Of a stretch of DNA of 11,359 bases, positions 6,095 through 11,358 are shown piece after piece (positions within the stretch are counted from its first letter, which is position 1; each line of letters opens with the position of its first letter). The DNA lies in assembly GCA_026770585.1 (NCBI GenBank), contig MU646652.1:280347-291705 (forward strand), read 5' to 3'. The DNA is from Baffinella frigidus (Eukaryota; Cryptophyceae; Cryptomonadales; Baffinellaceae). A program made the position numbers and the translations under genes. The notes below the pieces were generated by a model, which saw only the letters and a program-made list of their open reading frames with translations, did not search any database and was not told the DNA's origin.

Positions 6095-8396
6095 GTGCTT
6101 CCGAGTCCCCCCTCGCCGACTGTCGGCCTCACTACCTGCAAGACACAGAGGGGGCTGAAAAGCTTCGTCCTGCCCTGCCCCGCCACCTCTCCTCCCCGAA
6201 CCAACCCACGGCAGTGTCGTATTTCCTCATCCTACGCTGTCAGCGCCTGTGTGCGCCTCGCATAGCCAACCCAACTATGCGACGGCCAAACCCTCTTCAG
6301 CCCAGCTGTGTTCCCCAAGATGCAATTTGCTCGTGGTCTCAAGCCGCCGCTGGTGCTTTCCCCCTCGGGGAGGCGTGCCGCAGTCTCCCCGCCACATAAC
6401 TATCCTGCGCTGTGCCAGCGGCGCGTGTAAATGTCCTGGTTGGCCTGCCGGGAAGGCAGAAGATGTGCCACACAGCGGGCTACGAAGGGAATTTCGGCCC
6501 ATTTCGGGCCGAGTTTTCGTTACCTTGCCCGCAGGAACCCCCCCATATCCCTACTGATTGCTTTCCGTAGGGTCCTAGGTCTTATCGCTTAGGGGTTATT
6601 TCAAATCCCTTCGTCCGCTGAGTGGGGAGGGCAGAGACGTTGGCAGTCCAAACCCCTAAACCCTAATCCGCAAACCCTCAACGTGTCAGATGGTGACGAC
6701 GCGGCCAGTGGTGCTGTTCATGAAGGGCACGCCGGACCACCCCCAGTGCGGCTTCAGCAACCGCACGGTAACGTGCCCCTCTCTCTCTCTCTCTCCTCAC
6801 ACACACAACACACTCTACACTCTCTCTTCCGAGGCCACGGCTAGCACTGTGCCACTCTCTCCCCCACGGTTTCAGCAACCACCCGGTAACGTGCCACCTT
6901 GTTCCCGCGCCCCTTCCTCTCTCCCGCGAATCTCCTCCTCTGGCATCCCACCACAGCACAGAGCATGTCCTTTGATACCTGTTGTGCACTTGGAGCTCCC
7001 AGCGAAGGTGGATGAGTCGACGAGTGGTCTCGTTTTCACACTGGTGGTTGCTGGAATGGTGTTGCTCATGATATAGCATGCCGGTCTCGTATTCGAGTCA
7101 CCTCTCAACATCGTGTGCAGAACCCCTCTGGCTACCCGGGCTCCTCCCCGCACGCCTCTCCCAAAAGTCAACCTGCGCTATCTACCTCCATGCTTTCACA
7201 CATCTACCGTGATGCTATATCATGTCTACCGTCATGTCTACCGTCATGCTATAGCATCTACCGTCATGCTATATCGTCTACCGTCATGCTTTAACATCTA
7301 CCGTCATGCTATATCATCTACCGCGATGCTAGATTATCAGCAACACTCTACCGTCATGCTATATCATCAGCAACACCATTCCACCAACAAACAGTGCTTC
7401 AACCTGGACAAACGGAGCCCCCCCCCCCCAGAGGCTACATCCGACCTGGAGGCACACATGTCTTTCTAAGATTTTTACCACGAGTCGGCCACGTTTGGCG
7501 ACTGGTCCAGAAATCCTGGCCGGAATTAATTTTCGGCCTCGGGCAATGTCAGTGTTGTCTGGTGTTGAGCACGCTCAAGCCTCCACTTAGCAAGCATCGA
7601 GGGCTTCAAGGATACAGTCCATCTAAACGATTTGTACTGGAATCTTATCCATTGCTGTGAATCCCAACGAATTACAGGAACTCGGCGCCTGCCAAGTGGT
7701 TACGTGCCCCCCCCCCCTGCAGGTGCAGATTTGAGCGTTGTCTGGTGTTGAGCTCAAGGCGTTTGCGTGCGCCCTCCCCCCCCTGCAGGTGCAGATCCTG
7801 GACCACCACAAGACGGCGTACGGGGCCTTCAACGTTCTGGAGGATGCTGTCGTGCGCGAGGGCATCAAGAAATACTCGTACCTCCCCTTCCCCCCACGCC
7901 TCCGCCACCGCCAACACCTCGAGCTCCCCCCCATGCCCACGTCCCCAACACCTCTCCTCTGTCTGCAGTCGTGCCACTCTCGGCAGGCCCGCGGACACCT
8001 CCCTTGAAGTGCGAGTGGTGATCATGCGAGTGGCGCGTAGCTTCCCCACGCCAGGATCATCGAAACATCCACTTTTGACACCTTTCAAGGGAAACCCCTT
8101 GAATCCTCAAGTCAACCACGTCAGATCTTGCGTGGACAAGGCGTCGGTTTCCCTCGATCAATCTGGCGTGGCCGGCTTGCTGCGTCTTGGAAACCCTAAA
8201 CCCTAAACCCTAAACCCTGATCTCCCTCATATCTTCCTCTGAATCCTTTTTAAAAAAACTTTTCACAGATCTGCCGGCGTCACCTCTCCTCTCGACAAGT
8301 GGTCGAGTAACGTCTGTGTAACGCCTGACCCGTGTGACTAATCCAGAAACCCATGTGCAAGCAGGCGTTACACAGCTGAGCCCTAAGCCTTAAACC

Positions 8397-8435
<39 letters not shown>

Positions 8436-10155
8436 ACCCTAATCCCCAAACCCTCCACCCTTCAACCTTCACCCTACGCCTAAATCCCAGCCCTAAATCC
8501 TAAACTGAAACGCCTGCGTGCCCGTGTGCAGTGCAGTGCCTGGCCCACAATCTTTCGAGTAACGTCTTGTGTAACGCCTGCGAAAACCACGATGCGAAAA
8601 CCGCACTACTGGGGTACCTCGCTCATAAGAAACCAACCCCTCCTAGGACCTTACAGTAGGCCTATGCCTAGGGCCCTATGGTGATCCTTGGGGGGTGGGC
8701 GTTTCTGATGAGCGAGGTACCCCTGTAACGACTGCAGGTACCCCTGTAACGACTGCGTGCCCGTGTGCAGTGCCTGGCCGAAGATCCCTTGGTAGCCTGC
8801 TGTGTGTGTGGGTTGTCGTGGCCACCAGATGCGAACACCGCACTTACCGCCCCGGCACATGCAAACGGGGCGCCGGGAGCATATCGGCGGCAGCAGATCG
8901 AGAGGGGGGGGGGGGGCTATGTGAGACCTGCGGTGTGACGCCTGGTTGGCCGTGTGCAGTGCCTGGCCCACGATCCCGCAGCTTTACATCAAGGGGGAGT
9001 TCGTCGGAGGGTCTGCGCCCCTCCCAACATTCTTCAATCCTCTCTCACTTGAACCCTCAAAGCCCTGATCCCTCTCACCACACCCGATCCCTCTTCACTT
9101 CGTTGGGGGGTCTGCGCCCCTCTCACCACTTTCGACCTCTCTCAACTCACTTGAACCCTCAGCCCGGACCCCTCTCACCACACCCGACCCCTCCTCAGCG
9201 CCACTCACAACACTCTAGTGTCGACACACTTTACCGCCGCTCTCACCTCGCTTGCCCCAACCTCGGCGCCCGTCTCCACACCCTCCACATCGCAGCCCTT
9301 CCCCGGAGGTCTCACATACAGGAGTACCTCGTTCATAAGAAACTGCATGAACTGCCCCCCCCATGGGACCGCCATAGGACCCTAGGCATGGTCCTACGAT
9401 AGGGTCCTAGGGGGGGGCGGTTTCTTATGAGCGAGGTACCCCTGTACCCCGGCGGTCCCACATAGTCTGCAGCCCCCCCCCCCCTCTCGATCTGCTGCCG
9501 GCGATATGCTGCCGGTGCCCCGTTTGCATGTGCCGGGGCGCCGGGAGCGCATTGGCGCCGGTACAGGGGCACCTCGCTCATAAGAAACGCCCACTCCCCT
9601 ACGACCCCCCCCCCAAGGACCACCATAGGGCCCTAGGCATAGGCCTACTGTAGGGTCCTATGCGGAGGCGGTTTCTTATGAGCGAGGTACCCCTTTAGTG
9701 GATCGTAACCCCTGTATGACCCGGTTGCATGAGCAACTCATCCCGGGTCATACAAAGGTTACTCGCGAATGCAGCAACGCACCACCCAGGCCTGTTGCCT
9801 AGGGCCCTACCTTCTCAGGAGCTTAGACCCCTCCCTACAGGGGTACCTCGCTCATCAGAAACGCCCACCCCCCTAGGGACCACCATGGGACCCTAGGCAT
9901 AGGCCTACTGTAGGGTCCTAGGGGGGGGCGGTTTCTTATGAGTGAGGTACCCCTGTAGTGTGCCCCGCATTAATAGGAGGAAGTAGCGTGCACTGGCTTC
10001 ATAGTCGGGGATTTTGATGGGGGGGGGGGGTAACGCCTCGGGCGGCGTGAGGTGAAATACTGAAGAGTGAAGGGGTTTGGGGCAGGTGCGACATCATCAT
10101 GGAGATGCACGAGAGCGGCGAGCTTCTCAAGCTCATCGAGGCGGCCAAGGCGTGA
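5810..10155 (+). CDS. Mitochondrial monothiol (CGFS) glutaredoxin, Grx5 type; five exons
   Basis: Join of 5810-6094, 6690-6767, 7789-7877, 8960-9010 and 10086-10155: 573 nt, 190 residues, stop TGA at 10153-10155. All introns are GT-AG with phases 0, 0, 2 and 2. Residues 1-60 carry seven Arg, one Lys and no acidic residue, typical of a mitochondrial presequence. Arg59-Gln60/Met61 suggests cleavage there. The thioredoxin-fold domain spans about 88-190 and shows VVLFMKGTP with Lys107, CGFS at 115-118, WPTIP at 153-157 with the cis-Pro, and GGCD at 167-170: the glutathione and iron-sulfur cluster ligands of the family. By family knowledge, Grx5 passes [2Fe-2S] clusters from the ISC scaffold and chaperones to later carriers in the mitochondrial matrix. 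ATG 5810 has CCACC before it and follows an in-frame stop at 5774-5776. Intron-encoded repeats are the unusual feature. Confidence 0.93.
6095..6689 (+). other. Intron 1
   Basis: 595 bp, GTGCTT to GTGTCAG. It has a short hairpin CGGCCC/GGGCCG at 6495-6511, an F1-core-like TAGGGTCCTAGG at 6569-6580 and, just before the acceptor, telomere-like units (AAACCCCTAAACCCTAATCC, AAACCCTCAA) at 6651-6681. No gene or full TIR element is seen inside it. Confidence 0.75.
6690..6767 (+). CDS. GRX5 exon 2: CGFS active site
   Basis: Encodes residues 96-121, MVTTRPVVLFMKGTPDHP then QCGFSNRT. It contains the GSH-contacting Lys107 and the CGFS motif with the single catalytic Cys115. Acceptor GTGTCAG, donor ACG/GTAACG, both in phase 0. 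Confidence 0.95.
6868..6895 (+). repeat. Copy of the exon 2/intron 2 donor junction
   Basis: GGTTTCAGCAACCACCCGGT then AACGTGCC matches the true junction at 6750-6777 at 25 of 28 positions, including the GTAACG donor. Only the last few codons of exon 2 are duplicated, so this is a junction copy rather than a second exon. Confidence 0.8.
7039..7396. repeat. Inverted-repeat unit with CATCTACCGTCATGCTATAT minisatellite
   Basis: The left arm (about 7039-7083, CACTGGTGGTTGCTGGAATG then GTGTTGCTCATGATATAGCA) is the inverse of the right arm (about 7351-7396, with CATGCTATATCATCAGCAAC then ACCATTCC). Between the arms, 7195-7350 holds about eight imperfect units of roughly 20 bp, CATCTACCGTCATGCTATAT, some shortened. 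The right arm begins as a minisatellite unit, so the array may have grown from the arm. The CATCAGCAACAC piece occurs twice (7336 and 7364). Confidence 0.8.
7583..7699 (+). mobile_element. F3 TIR element, shortened copy
   Basis: 117 bp from CCACTTAGCAAGC to GCCAAGTGG, with the F3 interior (GGGCTTCAAGGATACAGTCC, TTTGTACTGGAATCTTATCC). Compared with 2615-2753 it is shortened near the right end. Confidence 0.75.
7703..7730 (+). repeat. Copy of the exon 3 acceptor junction
   Basis: The last 20 nt, CCCCCCCTGCAGGTGCAGAT, are identical to the true acceptor plus first eight coding bases at 7777-7796. After that the copy reads TTGA, so splicing here would read Val-Gln-Ile-stop. Confidence 0.85.
7789..7877 (+). 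CDS. GRX5 exon 3: fold core
   Basis: Encodes VQILDHHKTAYGAFNVLEDA then VVREGIKKYS (residues 122-151, last codon split). This matches the family's helix after CGFS and the Asn-Val-Leu strand leading to the GIKxYS turn. Acceptor CCTGCAG, donor TC/GTACCT, phase 2. Most third positions are G or C. Confidence 0.93.
8046..8171 (+). mobile_element. F2 TIR element, variant 1, compound copy
   Basis: CCACGCCAGGATCATCGAAA at the left, TCTTGCGTGG ending at 8135, then AAGGCGTCGGTTTCCCTCGA and TCTGGCGTGG ending at 8171. It is collinear with 3817-3942 throughout. It lies inside intron 3. Confidence 0.75.
8191..8220 (+). repeat. Interstitial telomere-like (CCCTAAA)n
   Basis: Three perfect CCCTAAA units followed by CCCTGA, preceded by AAA. 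This is the only perfect plant-type telomeric run in the window and it is intronic. Confidence 0.9.
8314..8375. repeat. Inverted pair CTGTGTAACGCCTG
   Basis: CTGTGTAACGCCTG (8314-8327) and CAGGCGTTACACAG (8362-8375) are perfect 14-bp inverted copies 34 nt apart. A third, direct copy with its upstream context (CGAGTAACGTCTTGTGTAAC) lies at 8555-8580. Confidence 0.8.
8380..8510 (+). repeat. Degenerate telomere-like block, CCCTCAA and CCCTAAA
   Basis: Six consecutive CCCTCAA units (about 8395-8437) flanked by CCCTAAGCCTTAAA and by decayed units such as CCCTAATCCCCAAA, CCCTCCA and CCTAAAT. The C-rich strand is on +, as at 1-158 and 8191-8220. Confidence 0.85.
8521..8552 (+). repeat. Copy 1 of the exon 4 acceptor junction
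   Basis: CCCGTGTGCAGTGCAGTGCC then TGGCCCACAATC matches the true junction (CCGTGTGCAGTGCCTGGCCC then ACGATC) apart from a 5-bp AGTGC insertion and one substitution. Splicing at its second AG would give Ala-Trp-Pro-Thr-Ile and then diverge. Confidence 0.8.
8607..8727 (+). mobile_element. F1 TIR element, copy A
   Basis: 121 bp bounded by TA, running TACTGGGGTACCTCGCTCAT to ATGAGCGAGGTACCCCTGTA. TIRs extend to about 26 bp (AAGAAAC and GTTTCTGATG). The centre has ACAGTAGGCCTATGCCTAGG, GCCCTA, the same orientation as copy E. Confidence 0.85.
8760..8788 (+). repeat. Copy 2 of the exon 4 acceptor junction
   Basis: CCCGTGTGCAGTGCCTGGCC then GAAGATCCC differs from the true junction at two positions over 27. 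Used as an acceptor it would read Ala-Trp-Pro-Lys-Ile-Pro-Trp-stop. Confidence 0.85.
8849..8933 (+). repeat. Inverted partner of 9449-9539, left of exon 4
   Basis: GCCCCGGCACATGCAAACGG, GGCGCCGGGAGCATATCG, GCAGCAGATCGAGAGG, a 13-G run, then CTATGTGAGACC. The inverse of 9449-9539 matches it nearly throughout. It ends 26 bp before exon 4. Confidence 0.85.
8960..9010 (+). CDS. GRX5 exon 4: WPTIP and GEFVGG
   Basis: Completes Ser151 and encodes AWPTIPQLYIKGEFVGG (to the first two bases of Gly168). It carries the cis-proline loop Thr155-Ile156-Pro157 and the strand before the GGCD motif. Acceptor GTGTGCAG, donor GG/GTCTGC. At 51 bp it would be missed by gene callers, but the family match is unambiguous. 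Confidence 0.93.
9000..9200 (+). repeat. Tandem duplication spanning the exon 4 donor
   Basis: A unit of about 99 bp, starting TTCGTCGGAGGGTCTGCGCC at 9000, is repeated from 9099 as TTCGTTGGGGGGTCTGCGCC. The copies share CACTTGAACCCTCA, CCCTCTCACCACACCCGA and CCCTC. The unit includes the last 11 coding bases of exon 4 and the donor. Confidence 0.8.
9317..9446 (-). mobile_element. F1 TIR element, copy B
   Basis: 130 bp bounded by TA. TACAGGAGTACCTCGTTCAT at the left has two substitutions, and CTTATGAGCGAGGTACCCCT is intact at the right. A TGCATGAAC insertion lies inside the left TIR. The centre is GGACCCTAGGCATGGTCC. Confidence 0.85.
9449..9539 (-). repeat. Inverted partner of 8849-8933, right of exon 4
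   Basis: The reverse complement of the intron 3 repeat, including the mononucleotide run (here C), GATCTGCTGCCGGCGATATG and CCCCGTTTGCATGTGCCGGG. It fills the gap between F1 copies B and C almost exactly. Confidence 0.85.
9562..9697 (-). mobile_element. F1 TIR element, copy C
   Basis: 136 bp bounded by TA. TACAGGGGCACCTCGCTCAT to ATGAGCGAGGTACCCCTTTA (one terminal change). The centre GGGCCCTAGGCATAGGCCTA is inverted relative to copies A and E. Confidence 0.85.
9705..9762. repeat. Two-level hairpin GTAACCCCTGTATGACCCGG
   Basis: GTAACC, GTATGACCCGG pairs with CCGGGTCATAC, GGTTAC across a 3-nt mismatch (CCT opposite AAA). Inside, GTTGC/GCAAC forms a second 5-bp stem with an ATGA loop. The terminal stretch GTAACCCCTGTAT recurs inverted at 11063-11075. 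Confidence 0.8.
9836..9957 (-). mobile_element. F1 TIR element, copy D
   Basis: 122 bp bounded by TA. TACAGGGGTACCTCGCTCAT to ATGAGTGAGGTACCCCTGTA, TIR interior CAGAAACGCCC and GGGCGGTTTCTT. The same orientation as copy C. Just left of it, GCCTAGGGCCCTACC (9797-9811) is a solo F1-core-like fragment. Confidence 0.85.
10086..10155 (+). CDS. GRX5 exon 5: GGCD motif and C-terminal helix
   Basis: Completes Gly168, then encodes CDIIMEMHESGELLKLIEAA, Lys, Ala and TGA. Cys169-Asp170 finish the GGCD glutathione-binding motif, and the rest is the terminal helix of the family. Acceptor GGGGCAG. The protein ends soon after the helix, somewhat shorter than the human homologue's tail. Confidence 0.93.
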
Positions 10156-10198
10156 GCACCTCGAGATCGATCTCCTGCCACCGCCTTGCTCCACAGCC

Positions 10199-10319
10199 TA
10201 CGGGGGTGCCTCGCTCATAAGAAACCGCCCCCCCATAGGACTCTACAGTAGGCCTATGCCTAGGGCCCTAAGGTGGTCCTGGGGGGGGGGCGGTTTCTTA
10301 TGAGCGAGGTACCCCTGTA
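10199..10319 (+). mobile_element. F1 TIR element, copy E, 43 bp after the stop codon
   Basis: 121 bp bounded by TA. TACGGGGGTGCCTCGCTCAT to ATGAGCGAGGTACCCCTGTA. It would fall in the 3' untranslated region of the glutaredoxin transcript if the poly(A) site is beyond it. No AATAAA is visible between the stop codon and this element. Confidence 0.85.
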
Positions 10320-10343
10320 GCGTGCCCGTGGCGCATGATGACC

Positions 10344-10384
10344 TCCTGTAGGGTCCTAGGGGGGGGAGAGCATCATGATGCTCT
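10344..10384. repeat. F1 core fragment and 18-bp palindrome
   Basis: CCTCCTGTAGGGTCCTAGGG resembles the inner part of an F1 element without termini. It is followed by a perfect palindrome, AGAGCATCATGATGCTCT (10367-10384). Confidence 0.65.
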
Positions 10385-10393
10385 GAAGCGTTC

Positions 10394-10577
10394 GAGAAGC
10401 TTCTCTCAAGCTTATCCAGGCGGCCTTTTCAGAGGGATCTAGAAGCAAGCAACGCCTGGGATGTAGGCGGTGCAAGGCGGAGGCCAAGACGTGAGCAAAA
10501 AAAGCGTGAGCATCTCTCATGCGCAATGGGCACGCTACGAGGCCAAGGCCAACACGGCCAAAGGCGTGAGCACCTGA
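10394..10577 (+). repeat. Degraded tandem remnants of exon 5
   Basis: Three partial copies of the exon 5 end follow in order. 10394-10425 (GAGAAGCTTCTCTCAAGCTT then ATCCAGGCGGCC) resembles 10119-10146. 10477-10497 (GCGGAGGCCAAGACGTGAGC) and 10553-10577 (CACGGCCAAAGGCGTGAGCA then CCTGA) resemble 10139-10163. None is a full exon and no acceptor is preserved. Confidence 0.65.
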
Positions 10578-10664
10578 CGAACGGAGGACCCCGTCGGCAG
10601 GCTTCAGAACCTGCTCTTTTGCTTTGAGCAAAAAAGGGGTGATGCGTAGCGTGTGAGCACTCGA

Positions 10665-10952
10665 TCGCACTCCTGTCGACAGGCCCGCAGCCTAGCGCGC
10701 AAGAGCGAAGCAGCGCCGAGGCGCAGCCTGCCCATGGCGAATGACTTTCTACATGTGGGTGTTGGCAGTTCTCTCGAGCTGCGATGCAGCGGTGTCAGGA
10801 AATATAAAAGATAGGAGGACACGGCGAGCAACGCGTGCACACCGCTCTCGCACTCCTGTCACAGCCTGCCCGCAGCTTAGCGTGCCTTTGGCGAACAGGT
10901 TTCCATGTGGAAGTGGCGGAGGGTGTGTCGGCAGCTCTCTCGAGGCATGCAA
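10665..10952 (+). repeat. Diverged direct duplication after the gene
   Basis: 10665-10789 and 10848-10952 share TCGCACTCCTGTC, CCCGCAGC, TAGCG, GGCGAA, ATGTGG, GGCAG and TCTCTCGAG in the same order, with indels between. An AT-rich ATATAAAAGATA lies between the copies. No gene is supported from 10156 to 11313. Confidence 0.6.
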
Positions 10953-11022
10953 TGTACGCCAACCGCCAAATGCTTCACTACAGCATCACCCCACACTGCT
11001 TCTCGCGGTGCATACCCCCGAC

Positions 11023-11045
11023 TACAGGGGCACCTCGCTCATAAG
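11023..11045 (+). mobile_element. F1 left terminus, solo fragment
   Basis: TACAGGGGCACCTCGCTCAT then AAG matches the F1 left end and then stops. No right terminus is present before the window ends. Confidence 0.7.
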
Positions 11046-11063
11046 GAGGCGCACGCCCCTGCA

Positions 11064-11220
11064 TACAGGGGTTACTCGAATTTAAGGTCACACACTTTTG
11101 AGCAGTGCAGTGTGCGGACGTTAAATTTAACGTCCGCAGAAAAGCAGTCAGTGTGTGTGAGGTTAAATTTAACGTCCGCAGAAAAGCAGTCAGTGTGTGA
11201 CGTTAAATGACCTTAAATTC
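11064..11220. repeat. Palindromic 42-bp tandem repeat
   Basis: GTTAAATTTAACGTCCGCAG then AAAAGCAGTCAGTGTGTG occurs at 11120-11157 and 11162-11199, period 42. The first copy extends to a 24-bp perfect palindrome at 11114-11137 (GCGGACGTTAAA and its complement). Related half-sites follow (ACGTTAAATGACCTTAAATT, then TGCGGACCTTGAATTC at 11247-11262). The region starts with TACAGGGGTTAC, shared with 9705-9717 in inverse. Confidence 0.85.
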
Positions 11221-11313
11221 AGCAAGGTTCGCGAAAAACGAGTGTGTGCGGACCTTGAATTCAGTACATCTACATGTACAACCAAGACACGCGATCAGCT
11301 CGGCTGTCCTTTA

Positions 11314-11358
11314 TTAGACCCGTGCAACCTTGCTCTTCCTCTCAGCAAGAGGAACATC
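11314..11358 (-). CDS. Possible 3' end of a gene entering from the right
   Basis: On the minus strand from 11358 a frame reads DVPLAERKSKVARV and stops at TAA, and TAATAAAGG follows, so an AATAAA overlaps the stop codon. Fourteen codons are too few to identify a family, and the frame may be chance. Confidence 0.15.
   Translation of the reverse strand, partial: DVPLAERKSKVARV

Larger units (their letters stand above)
6768..7788 (+). other. Intron 2, repeat-laden
   Basis: 1021 bp, GTAACG to CCTGCAG. In order: a CT/AC-rich run (6778-6830), a copy of the exon 2 donor region (6868-6895), an inverted-repeat unit with a minisatellite (7039-7396), a poly-C run near 7420, an F3 element (7583-7699) and a copy of the exon 3 acceptor region (7703-7730). 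The TTGTCTGGTGTTGAGC sequence at 7555 and 7738 is a direct repeat bracketing the F3 element. Confidence 0.85.
7878..8959 (+). other. Intron 3, repeat-laden
   Basis: 1082 bp, GTACCT to GTGTGCAG. It contains a compound F2 element, two telomere-like blocks, a long-loop hairpin, two copies of the exon 4 acceptor junction, one F1 element and an 85-bp repeat whose inverse lies in intron 4. GTACCCCTGTAACGACTGC is tandemly duplicated at 8718-8755. Confidence 0.85.
9011..10085 (+). other. Intron 4, with three F1 elements
   Basis: 1075 bp, GTCTGC to GGGGCAG. After the tandem duplication and a unique CT-rich stretch come F1 copies B, C and D, the inverted partner of 8849-8933 between B and C, and a cruciform-like hairpin between C and D. 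A poly-G run near 10018-10029 precedes the acceptor. Confidence 0.85.

Noticed and set aside
6690-7076. Exon 2 read on as a 128-residue protein
   Set aside because: After CGFSNRT the frame enters CT-rich intron sequence. The family continues with VQIL, which is found at 7789 behind a proper acceptor.
7195-7380. CRISPR-like array
   Set aside because: The 20-bp units are contiguous with no unique spacers, and the context is a eukaryotic intron.
8695-9402. 235-residue + strand open frame
   Set aside because: It joins F1, a poly-G repeat, a tandem duplication and exon 4 in the wrong frame. It is made of repeats.
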